A stretch of 5,408 nucleotides of DNA. Source: Kiritimatiellia bacterium. GTDB lineage: Bacteria; Verrucomicrobiota; Kiritimatiellia; RFP12; UBA1067. Each line of letters begins with the position of its first letter. Positions within the stretch are counted from its first letter, which is position 1. Shown here in pieces: positions 1-5,408 of the stretch. The position numbers and the translations under genes were made by a program. The notes beneath the pieces are model-generated. The model saw only the letters and a list, made by a program, of their open reading frames with translations, made no database searches and was not told the origin of the DNA. The stretch lies in NCBI GenBank assembly GCA_024405255.1, contig JAKSOY010000277.1, positions 1 to 5,408 on the forward strand. The letters are read 5' to 3'.

Positions 1-1353
1 CCGTTCATCACCGTGTTCATGTACCTCAACGAGGCGCGCAACGAGCAGGAGAAGAAGGACCTTGCCGTCATCATCGAAGAGACGCTCAAGCAGCGCATTC
101 TGGGCGTGAAGAACGAGGTGGGCGTGTATGTGACGCCGGCGTTCCCGAAGCTCATCTACGTGCTGGAAGAGGACAATGTCAAGGAGGGAACGCCCTACTG
201 GTATCTCACCCAGCTCGCCGCGCAGTGTACGGCCAAGCGCATGGTGCCGGACTACATCTCCGAGAAGATCATGCTCAAGAACAAGATCGACAAGGCTGGC
301 GAGGGGCACTGCTACACCTGCATGGGCTGCCGCAGCTTCCTGACGCCGTTTGTCAACGAGCAGGGCAAGCCGCAGTACTATGGCCGCTTCAATCAGGGCG
401 TCGTGACGGTGAACCTGGTGGACATCGGTCTTTCGGCCGTGCACGAAGCCGGCGAGGGTGCGGGAGACGAGCGTCGTCTGACGGCCTTCTGGCGCATCTT
501 CGACGAGCGCATGGAACTCTGCCATCGCGCATTGCAGTGCCGCCACGAACGTCTGACGGGAACGCTTTCCGACGCGGCGCCGATCTTGTGGCAGCATGGC
601 GCGTTGCTGCGCCTCAAGAAGGGCGAGAAGATCGACAAGTATCTACATGGCGGCTATTCCACGCTGTCGCTCGGCTATGCCGGCCTTTGGGAGTGCGTCT
701 ATGCGCTCATCGGCAAGAAGCTCACGGAGTTCGACGGCGAAGCGCTCGGCCTCGACATCATGAAGAAGCTGAACGAGTACACCGCGAAGTGGAAAGCGGC
801 CGAATGCATCGACTACTCGCTTTACGGTACGCCGCTTGAATCCACGACCTATCGCTTCGCGAAGTGCCTGCAGCAGCGTTTCGGCATCGTGAAGAACGTG
901 ACGGACCGCAACTACATCACGAACTCCTACCACGTGCATGTGACGGAGCCGATCGACGCGTTTGCGAAGCTCGCCCTCGAGGCGAAGTTCCAGACGCTCT
1001 CGCCCGGTGGCGCCATTTCCTATGTGGAAGTGCCGAACATGCAGGACAACATCCCGGCCGTTCTCTCGATCATGCAGTTCATCTACGACAACATCATGTA
1101 TGCCGAGTTGAACACGAAGAGCGACTATTGCCAGGTGTGCGGCTTTGACGGTGAGATCCAGATCGTGAAGGACGAAAACGGCAAGCTCGTGTGGAAGTGC
1201 CCGAAGTGCGGCAATACCGATCAGAATCGGATGAACGTGGCGCGTCGTACGTGCGGCTACATCGGTTCCCAGTATTGGAATCAGGGCCGTACGCAGGAAA
1301 TCAAGGAGCGCGTGCTGCACGTGTCCGAGCATCTGCACGAGTGCTGCTGCTGA
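1..1353 (+). CDS. nrdD: Anaerobic ribonucleoside-triphosphate reductase (class III), C-terminal part
   Basis: This enzyme reduces ribonucleoside triphosphates to deoxynucleotides in the cytoplasm without oxygen, using a glycyl radical made by NrdG. The frame is open from base 1, so the 5' end is missing. About 450 residues remain; known family members have roughly 600-700, so the N-terminal part, including any ATP-cone, lies upstream. The GTG at 13 is not the true start, since PFIT before it continues the family-like sequence. Visible motifs are CYTCMGCRSFL at 310-342, whose MGCRSFL Cys (328-330) corresponds to the probable thiyl-radical cysteine; two zinc-binding CxxC pairs (Cys codons at 1129, 1138, 1198 and 1207); and the glycyl-radical signature RRTCGYIG, with the radical Gly codon at 1255-1257. 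The protein ends in an unusual HECCC tail. The nrdG start follows after one base, indicating an operon. The assignment is very secure. Confidence 0.97.
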   Translation, partial: PFITVFMYLNEARNEQEKKDLAVIIEETLKQRILGVKNEVGVYVTPAFPKLIYVLEEDNVKEGTPYWYLTQLAAQCTAKRMVPDYISEKIMLKNKIDKAGEGHCYTCMGCRSFLTPFVNEQGKPQYYGRFNQGVVTVNLVDIGLSAVHEAGEGAGDERRLTAFWRIFDERMELCHRALQCRHERLTGTLSDAAPILWQHGALLRLKKGEKIDKYLHGGYSTLSLGYAGLWECVYALIGKKLTEFDGEALGLDIMKKLNEYTAKWKAAECIDYSLYGTPLESTTYRFAKCLQQRFGIVKNVTDRNYITNSYHVHVTEPIDAFAKLALEAKFQTLSPGGAISYVEVPNMQDNIPAVLSIMQFIYDNIMYAELNTKSDYCQVCGFDGEIQIVKDENGKLVWKCPKCGNTDQNRMNVARRTCGYIGSQYWNQGRTQEIKERVLHVSEHLHECCC

Positions 1354-1354
1354 G

Positions 1355-1888
1355 ATGAACTACTCGGGCATCATTGGAAGCGACATTGCGAACGGCCTCG
1401 GCGTTCGCGTGTCGCTTTTTGTTTCCGGCTGTACGCACCATTGCAAGGGGTGTTTCAACGAGAGCACGTGGAATTTCGCCGCCGGCCAGCCGTTTACGGC
1501 GAATACCGAGGACTTTCTGCTTGAACAGCTTGATCATCCGTGGATCGCCGGACTTTCCCTGTTGGGTGGCGAGCCGATGGAGCCGGAGAACCAGCGCGCG
1601 CTCGTGCCGTTCCTCAGGCGCTTCCGCGCGAAGTTCGGCACGTCCAAGGACATCTGGTGCTACACGGGGTGCGTCTTCGAACGCGACCTCGTGCCGCCGA
1701 CGCGCTGGCGTACGGAAGTGACGGATGAATTCCTGTCGATGGTGGATACGCTGGTCGACGGACCGTTCGTCGAGTCGCTCAAGGATGTGTCGCTTCAATA
1801 CCGCGGCAGTTCCAATCAGCGGATTCTGTCTCGTCCTGAACGGGCCGCATTGCGGGAAACGCCGTTGGCGGCGGCGGGAAGATCTTGA
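1355..1888 (+). CDS. nrdG: Anaerobic ribonucleotide reductase activating protein (radical SAM)
   Basis: NrdG uses a [4Fe-4S] cluster and S-adenosylmethionine to abstract hydrogen from the NrdD glycine, creating the radical needed for catalysis. The 177-residue product has the cluster motif Cys26-x3-Cys30-x2-Cys33 (SGCTHHCKGCFN), a SAM-contacting GGEP at 71-74, the IWCYTG strand, LVDGPFV, and the family-end motif LKDVSLQYRGSSNQRIL around 142-158. The ATG at 1355 begins MNYSGI as in other NrdG proteins and lies one base after the nrdD stop. No clear Shine-Dalgarno is seen, so translation is probably coupled to nrdD. E. coli NrdG stops about six residues after RGSSNQ. Here about 19 more residues follow (from 159), poor in familiar motifs and rich in Ala/Arg, and this tail overlaps the antisense kinase frame. 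The tail may be recent read-through; the catalytic core looks intact. Confidence 0.96.
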   Translation: MNYSGIIGSDIANGLGVRVSLFVSGCTHHCKGCFNESTWNFAAGQPFTANTEDFLLEQLDHPWIAGLSLLGGEPMEPENQRALVPFLRRFRAKFGTSKDIWCYTGCVFERDLVPPTRWRTEVTDEFLSMVDTLVDGPFVESLKDVSLQYRGSSNQRILSRPERAALRETPLAAAGRS

Positions 1889-4334
1889 GCAGCTCGTCCT
1901 CGGAGAGCGGCGCTTCACCGATTTCGTGAATGCGTTTGGCGGGCACGTGGAATTCACGTGCCTTTTTCTTGATGAGTTCGTCCAGTGACGCGCGCAGGGT
2001 CGCCCAGTTCTTTTTCGGGGGACACTGCGGCAGGAGGATGATGACCTTTTCGCTGTGCGACTGGATGTATTCGACGAGCGGGAACAGCGAAGGCGTCTGC
2101 AGCTGGCGGGCGTTGTCCGAGCCGACGCCCTCGCTGCCGTGCAGGATGGTCACCAGCGTCGCGGGCGCGCGACGAAGACGGTGGTTGATGGAAATCTGCC
2201 GATAGGCGATGTTGACGCCGTTCGTGCCGTTGTGGCGGAAACGCTGGGCTTCCGGCGGTTCGCGGCTGGAGGCGAGCATCTCGAGCATGCCCGAAGTGCG
2301 GGCGGTTTCGCGATCGGCCGAGACCTCGTCGCCGATGTGGCGCAGGTAGGCGACATACGAAACGCGCAGCCGCAACACGGCCGAGACGACGTCTGGCATG
2401 TTGGGATGGCGCGCCAGCAGCCGGTCCGCGCGTTCGAGCGCGGCGAGAATGCCCAGGCGTTCGCCGCCGCGCAGGGGCTTGGAGGTGTGAAGGCGCCCGT
2501 CGACGAGTTCGACAAGGGCGAGTCCGTAGTCCGGACGGTCCGGATATTCGCCCGAGAGCCGGTTGAGGATCTGCGTCGCGGTGGAGACGGCACGCGGCAC
2601 GCCGTTGGAGGCGGCGAGGTCGGGTGCCGTACCGAGCAGGGCGGCGTACTGGTAGCGGTAGTCGGGATTGTTCGGATCGGCCTTCAGAAGGTCGCTGATG
2701 ATGTAGTAGGCCTGTTGCAGATCGTCCAGATTCGTCTTGCCCGTTTTCTTGTCCGGATTGAGTTCACGGATGGCCTGTACGGCCGCATAGCGGTCGGCGG
2801 GGTAGGGCGATTCCGAGAAGGCTTCTGCGACATTGCGGAACATCGACTCCGCCGCGTCGTCGTTGCCCTGTCGCCGCAAGGCGTTTGCGAGCATGATGCG
2901 CGCATCGGCGTCCGGCTGGGTTTCCACCACGCGGCGGAAGGCCTTTTCCGCGAGAAAATAGTTGCCCGTGCGGAATGCGCAGGTGCCGAGTACGCGGTTC
3001 GCTTCGGCGACTTTCTCGGGGGACATGTCGCGCCGTCGGGCGAGTTCGCCGTAGTAGGGCATGAGTTCGGTCAGCAGTTCCGTGTCGCGCCGTGTCGAGG
3101 ACTGGTGTTCGACATGGGTGAACACGCCGGAGAGGGCGGCACTTGCGAGCGACGCGTTGCGTTCGGCGCGGTCCAGGGCGGCGTTCGTGCGGATGTAGCC
3201 GGCGGCAAGGGCCGCGACGGCCGCCACGGCGCACGCGGCCGCGACGCCCGTGAGGGCGGCGACGGCGGGCTTGCGGCGAATCCACAGCATGAAGCGCCGG
3301 CCGGCGGGAGGCGGCGCGGCGGAGACGGGTTCGTTGTCCAGAAAGCGCCGCAAGTCCTCGCAGAGCTCCTGCATGGACGGGTAGCGGTCCTTCGCGTCAA
3401 AAGAAATGCACTTGTTGACGATGGCGGCGAAATCCGGCTCGGCGTCGCATTCGAGCGGCGGCAGCGGTTCCTTGCAGATGCGGCGGAAGAGGGCGTTGGG
3501 CGAATGCTCCTGCAAGACGGCCCGTTTCGCGATGAGTTCGTACAAGGTGACGCCGAGTGCGTATTGGTCGCCGGCGAACGAACTGACGCCGTGGAGCAGG
3601 CGCTCGGCGGGCATATAGCGCAGGGTGCCGTTCTGCGCGCCGGCACGCTCGACGGATTCGTGTCCGCTTTCCAGCACGCAGGCGAGGCCGAAGTCGGCGA
3701 CATGCACGACGCCCTGTGCGTCCAGGATGAGGTTGGACGGCTTGATGTCCCGGTGCATCACCTGGCAGCCGTGGGCGTAGGCGAGGGCCTGGGCGGCCTG
3801 AAGGCCGGCCTGGGCGATCTCGCGCAGATTGCGGAACGTATGCTTGTCGAGGCGTTCGCCGTCGACGATCTCCATGGCGTAGTAGCAGGTGCCGGCGCTC
3901 TGTCCGGCGGCGATGACCTTGACGATGTTCGGGTGGTGCAGCATCGCGACGATGCGCGCCTCGTCTTCGAACTGCGTGCGGCGTTTGGCGTCCGACACGA
4001 GCGAAGGCGCCAGCAGCTTGACGGCTACGCGGCGGTTGAGCGAAAGCTGGTGGCCTTCGAAGACCACGCCCATGCCGCCGCCGCCGATTTTACGATCGAG
4101 CCGGAAGTCGGATCCCGGCAGCTCGGGCAGTTCGTCCTGGATGGCGCGGGAGCGTCCGCGTGCGGCGTCGCCGGCCTTTTCCAGGTCGTTGAGAAGGGGA
4201 AGGATCTCCAGCAGTTCGGCCGTGTGGGACGGATGTTCGGTCGCAAACGTGGCGAGGTCCGGTGCGTCTCCGAGGTGGCATCGGTCAAGGTAGAGGTCGA
4301 CCAGTTGCTCGAGGGTGGCAGCCGTCTCGTTCAC
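1779..4334 (-). CDS. Membrane Ser/Thr protein kinase with TPR-like region and truncated alpha/beta-hydrolase-like tail
   Basis: An 851-residue PknB-type kinase. The chosen start is the GTG at 4334-4332: it overlaps the sigma stop as GTGA and has GGAG (4346-4343) eight bases upstream. Residues 1-75 form an acidic segment common before PVC kinase domains. The kinase domain (about 78-332) shows the glycine loop IGGGGMG (83-89), VAVK with Lys106, a probable helix-C Glu125, catalytic HRDIKPSN (194-201, Asp196) and DFG (214-216), so it should be active. The usual APE is PAE (242-244). After RRKP comes one transmembrane helix (about 357-380), placing the kinase in the cytoplasm and the rest outside. 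Residues 445-506 look like TPR repeats. Residues 707-806 resemble a COG4099-type esterase (LHGSEGVGSDNARQL, LLPQCP, LDELI) but end before the nucleophile. The last 36 residues are antisense to nrdG. Its substrate is unknown; the coupled sigma factor is a natural candidate. Confidence 0.93.
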   Translation of the reverse strand: MNETAATLEQLVDLYLDRCHLGDAPDLATFATEHPSHTAELLEILPLLNDLEKAGDAARGRSRAIQDELPELPGSDFRLDRKIGGGGMGVVFEGHQLSLNRRVAVKLLAPSLVSDAKRRTQFEDEARIVAMLHHPNIVKVIAAGQSAGTCYYAMEIVDGERLDKHTFRNLREIAQAGLQAAQALAYAHGCQVMHRDIKPSNLILDAQGVVHVADFGLACVLESGHESVERAGAQNGTLRYMPAERLLHGVSSFAGDQYALGVTLYELIAKRAVLQEHSPNALFRRICKEPLPPLECDAEPDFAAIVNKCISFDAKDRYPSMQELCEDLRRFLDNEPVSAAPPPAGRRFMLWIRRKPAVAALTGVAAACAVAAVAALAAGYIRTNAALDRAERNASLASAALSGVFTHVEHQSSTRRDTELLTELMPYYGELARRRDMSPEKVAEANRVLGTCAFRTGNYFLAEKAFRRVVETQPDADARIMLANALRRQGNDDAAESMFRNVAEAFSESPYPADRYAAVQAIRELNPDKKTGKTNLDDLQQAYYIISDLLKADPNNPDYRYQYAALLGTAPDLAASNGVPRAVSTATQILNRLSGEYPDRPDYGLALVELVDGRLHTSKPLRGGERLGILAALERADRLLARHPNMPDVVSAVLRLRVSYVAYLRHIGDEVSADRETARTSGMLEMLASSREPPEAQRFRHNGTNGVNIAYRQISINHRLRRAPATLVTILHGSEGVGSDNARQLQTPSLFPLVEYIQSHSEKVIILLPQCPPKKNWATLRASLDELIKKKAREFHVPAKRIHEIGEAPLSEDELLKIFPPPPTAFPAMRPVQDETESADWNCRGIEATHP

Positions 4335-4346
4335 GCCTGAAACTCC
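4331..4346 (-). promoter_or_regulatory. Kinase ribosome binding site and GTGA start/stop overlap
   Basis: On the - strand GGAG (4346-4343) lies eight bases before GTG (4334-4332). That GTG shares bases with the TGA stop of the sigma gene (4333-4331). The Shine-Dalgarno decides the start: the longer open frame begins at 4439, but there it lies inside the sigma coding sequence and encodes residues with no family likeness. The arrangement implies translational coupling and a fixed ratio of sigma factor to kinase. Confidence 0.8.
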
Positions 4347-4939
4347 GTGTATTCGATGAGCTTGGCCTTGAGACGCTGAAGCGCACGCACGTAGCGGATG
4401 CTGGCGGCCTTGGGTTCGATGCCCAGGACCTCGGCGCATTCGGCATTCGAAAGGTCGTCGAAGTTGCGCAGCAGCACGATCTGGCGATCGGACTCGGCAA
4501 GTTCATGCAAGGCGCGGCGGAGGATCTCATGGCGGTCCGCACGCGCGGCGGCGCTCAACGGCGACGTGGCGGTGTCGGGAACATCGTCCCAGGCGGGCGG
4601 GGCTTCTTCGCCGCCGTCCTCTTGCGGGGGCGGTTCCGATTCGCGGTAGGCGTCGCGTTTGGCGCTTTGCAGATGACGACGTTCCAGATGCGTGATTGTC
4701 TGCAGCAGCACGGCGCGCAGACGGAAGTAGACGGGAAGATTGTCGTTCTCGAGAAATTCACCGCCCCAGCGGCACGCGTCGGCGGCCGCTTCCTGAACGA
4801 CGTCTTCAGCCGAGACGCGTCGCCGCAGCACCGGATTGAGGTGCCGTTCGGCCAGTCGGAGCAACCGCTCGCGGTGCTCTTCAAAGGCGCGCGCCAACTC
4901 TTCAGTGGCGGCAGGAGTCTTCTGCTCTGTCTCTTGCAT
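4331..4939 (-). CDS. ECF-type RNA polymerase sigma factor
   Basis: A 202-residue sigma70-family protein with only regions 2 and 4, as in extracytoplasmic-function sigma factors, which direct RNA polymerase to a small regulon. Region 2 spans about 15-100: SAEDVVQEAAADA (43-55) is the region 2.2 type motif, and YFRLRAVLLQTITHLERRH (71-89) with the following KRD is the region 2.3-2.4 part that contacts the -10 element. A Pro/Glu/Asp-rich linker covers about 100-127. Region 4 is about 138-195, with LRNFDDLSNAECAEVLGI and KAASIRYVRALQRLK as the helix-turn-helix that reads the -35 element. The ATG at 4939 is the only good start in frame; no Shine-Dalgarno precedes it and a TATACT box ends seven bases upstream, suggesting a leaderless mRNA. 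The stop overlaps the kinase GTG. No anti-sigma gene is adjacent. ECF-kinase pairs are known in PVC bacteria. The target regulon cannot be told from this window. Confidence 0.93.
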   Translation of the reverse strand: MQETEQKTPAATEELARAFEEHRERLLRLAERHLNPVLRRRVSAEDVVQEAAADACRWGGEFLENDNLPVYFRLRAVLLQTITHLERRHLQSAKRDAYRESEPPPQEDGGEEAPPAWDDVPDTATSPLSAAARADRHEILRRALHELAESDRQIVLLRNFDDLSNAECAEVLGIEPKAASIRYVRALQRLKAKLIEYTEFQA

Positions 4940-4946
4940 GTTGAAT

Positions 4947-4974
4947 AGTATAGCAAAAATGGTTAAAGGGTTAA
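4947..4974 (-). promoter_or_regulatory. Probable promoter of the sigma-kinase operon
   Basis: Read on the - strand, TATACT (4952-4947) matches the sigma70 -10 consensus at five of six bases. TTAACC (4974-4969) sits 16 bases upstream and matches TTGACA at four of six. Transcription would start around 4940, at or next to the ATG at 4939, leaving essentially no leader. The -35 lies inside the innermost copies of the CTTTAAY repeat array. The -10 is convincing; the -35 is weaker. Control by the operon's own sigma factor cannot be excluded. Confidence 0.55.
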
Positions 4975-5029
4975 AGGGGGTTAAAGATTAAAGGTTAAAG
5001 ATTAAAGGTTAAAGGTTAAAGATTAAAGG
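4962..5029 (-). repeat. CTTTAAY heptamer array, left arm (facing the sigma gene)
   Basis: On the - strand the heptamer CTTTAAY (TTAAAGG or TTAAAGA on the + strand) occurs nine times without a mismatch. Seven copies are strictly contiguous (5028-4980), then two more follow with short C spacers (4976-4970 and 4968-4962). The last base before the spacer or next unit alternates between C and T. The array ends at the -35 region of the sigma promoter. Seven-base units put every third copy on the same face of the helix (21 bp). It could bind a regulator, act as a variable tandem repeat, or be a species-specific intergenic repeat; the sequence does not decide. Confidence 0.9.
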
Positions 5030-5141
5030 TGTGGGTGGTGGTACAAGGTTGGGGATGGAGGGGTGGTGGGGTACGCCTGGAGAGCACTCGTTTCAAGCTT
5101 ACCCACCCGTAACTTGGCGGAAATACATCATCCTCCCAAAA
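5030..5141. other. Non-coding spacer between the repeat arms, G-rich then C-rich
   Basis: No credible gene is seen in either strand. The left half (to about 5083) is rich in G tracts, including GGGG at 5051-5054, 5060-5063 and 5068-5071. The right half is rich in C tracts. GGGTGG occurs at 5033-5038 and 5061-5066, and its complement CCACCC at 5103-5108 and again at 5172-5177 in the right arm, extending the mirror symmetry of the flanking arrays. The whole gap from 4940 to 5325 has no gene apart from the two promoters. Confidence 0.7.
5094..5116. repeat. Imperfect hairpin with CCACCC loop
   Basis: CAAG-C-TTAC (5094-5102) can pair with GTAACTTG (5109-5116), giving eight base pairs with one bulged C at 5098 and a six-base CCACCC loop. 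It lies in the middle of the mirrored repeat region, close to where the G-rich strand changes. No T tract follows, so it does not look like an intrinsic terminator. It may be a protein-binding site or chance. Confidence 0.4.
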
Positions 5142-5242
5142 CCTTAATCTTCAACCATTAACCTTTAATCTCCACCCCTCTAACCCATTCCCCCTCTAAC
5201 CTTTAACTTTTAACTTTTAATCTTTAATCTTTAATCTTTAAC
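5142..5242 (+). repeat. CTTTAAY heptamer array, right arm (facing the tRNA)
   Basis: The same heptamer as the left arm, now on the + strand and less regular. A first block of four units (5142-5169) is degenerate (CCTTAAT, CTTCAAC, CATTAAC, CTTTAAT). After a C-rich break comes a block of seven contiguous units (5194-5242): CTCTAAC, CTTTAAC, TTTTAAC, TTTTAAT, CTTTAAT, CTTTAAT, CTTTAAC. It is a reverse complement of the left array in kind, so the two could pair across about 170 bases. Relative to transcription it has the same orientation towards the tRNA as the left arm has towards the sigma gene. Confidence 0.85.
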
Positions 5243-5278
5243 TTTTCCCAGCCCTCTAATTTTTTTTCATTTTCCCCC

Positions 5279-5307
5279 TTGCGCGCCGTCGGAGATTGTG
5301 ATACAAT
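5279..5307 (+). promoter_or_regulatory. Probable sigma70-type promoter of tRNA-Arg
   Basis: TTGCGC (5279-5284, four of six to TTGACA) and TACAAT (5302-5307, five of six to TATAAT) are separated by exactly 17 bases. The expected start near 5314 leaves about a dozen bases of leader before the mature tRNA at 5326. A run of eight T residues (5260-5267) and further T-rich sequence just upstream could act as an UP element. Confidence 0.7.
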
Positions 5308-5325
5308 ATGCGCCGTTTTCCGCAA

Positions 5326-5402
5326 GGGCCTGTAGCTCAACTGGATAGAGCATCAGACTACGAATCTGAGGGTTGTAGGTTCGACTCCTGTCAGGCCCGC
5401 CA
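5326..5402 (+). tRNA. tRNA-Arg (anticodon ACG)
   Basis: A complete 77-base cloverleaf. The acceptor stem is GGGCCTG (5326-5332) with CAGGCCC (5392-5398), followed by discriminator G and an encoded CCA (5400-5402). The D stem is GCTC/GAGC (5335-5338, 5348-5351). The anticodon stem TCAGA/TCTGA encloses the loop CTACGAA, giving anticodon ACG (5360-5362). The T arm is GTAGG/CCTGT with loop TTCGACT and two wobble pairs at its base. ACG reads Arg codon CGT and, once A34 is deaminated to inosine by TadA, also CGC and CGA. All arms pair, so the gene should be functional. Confidence 0.97.
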
Positions 5403-5408
5403 TTCCGG

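Noticed and set aside
13..15. GTG at 13 as the start of nrdD
   Set aside because: The frame is open upstream to base 1 and the preceding residues fit the family; about a quarter to a third of the protein would be missing.
643..1957. Long open frames on the - strand opposite nrdD and nrdG
   Set aside because: They are shadows of well-identified genes; compositions rich in Arg/His/Val and no domain likeness.
1779..2000. A frameshift that would restore the hydrolase nucleophile
   Set aside because: I looked for a GxSxG-containing continuation in the other two - strand frames and found none; the DNA there is nrdG coding sequence.
2055..4340. A 761-codon open frame on the + strand, opposite the kinase gene
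   Set aside because: Its translation has no recognisable domain and is rich in Gly/Val/Arg/Ala, as expected for the complement of a GC-rich gene. The opposite strand has a full kinase with catalytic motifs and a Shine-Dalgarno.
4262..4948. A 228-codon open frame on the + strand opposite the sigma gene
   Set aside because: It mirrors the sigma factor coding sequence, has no motif, and would overlap both the sigma and kinase genes.
4962..5242. CRISPR array
   Set aside because: The units are seven bases and contiguous, with no spacers of regular length and no cas genes nearby.
5242..5278. Intrinsic terminator at the T8 run (5260-5267)
   Set aside because: No GC-rich hairpin precedes the T run and no gene ends just upstream; it fits better as T-rich sequence upstream of the tRNA promoter.
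5326..5408. tRNA gene as the attachment site of an integrated element
   Set aside because: No integrase and no repeat of the tRNA 3' end is present in the window; sequence after 5408 is not available.

Overview
The window looks like a GC-rich chromosome segment of an anaerobic bacterium. Four protein genes and one tRNA gene are clear. The best taxonomic guess is a member of the PVC group (Planctomycetes, Verrucomicrobia, Lentisphaerae, Kiritimatiellota), probably a strict anaerobe. The reasons are an ECF-type sigma factor paired with a membrane Ser/Thr kinase that carries the acidic, Asp/Leu-rich N-terminal segment typical of PVC kinases, next to an oxygen-sensitive class III ribonucleotide reductase. 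This is inference from gene style, not from a database match.

Layout. Positions 1-1888 on the + strand hold the end of an anaerobic ribonucleotide reductase operon: the 3' part of nrdD (cut by the window edge), then nrdG one base after the nrdD stop. NrdG is the radical-SAM activase that puts the glycyl radical on NrdD, so the two make deoxynucleotides without oxygen. Positions 1779-4939 on the - strand hold a second, convergent operon: an ECF-like sigma factor followed by a membrane-spanning Ser/Thr kinase. The kinase start codon overlaps the sigma stop codon (GTGA), so the pair is almost certainly translationally coupled. The kinase may control the sigma factor; no anti-sigma factor is visible. 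The last 110 bp of the kinase frame run antisense through the 3' end of nrdG, and there is no space for a terminator between the operons.

Positions 4940-5325 are a non-coding divergent promoter region. Near each side is a plausible sigma70-type promoter, one for the sigma-kinase operon (-10 TATACT, so close to the ATG that the mRNA may be leaderless) and one for the tRNA (TTGCGC, 17 bp, TACAAT). Between them lie two oppositely oriented arrays of a heptanucleotide, CTTTAAY, each reading in the direction of the gene it faces, with a G-rich to C-rich strand switch in the middle. Positions 5326-5402 are tRNA-Arg(ACG) with an encoded CCA end.

The most interesting points are the mirrored heptamer arrays, the sigma/kinase coupling, and the kinase's extracytoplasmic tail, which resembles an alpha/beta-hydrolase that stops before its nucleophile and then reads into nrdG.
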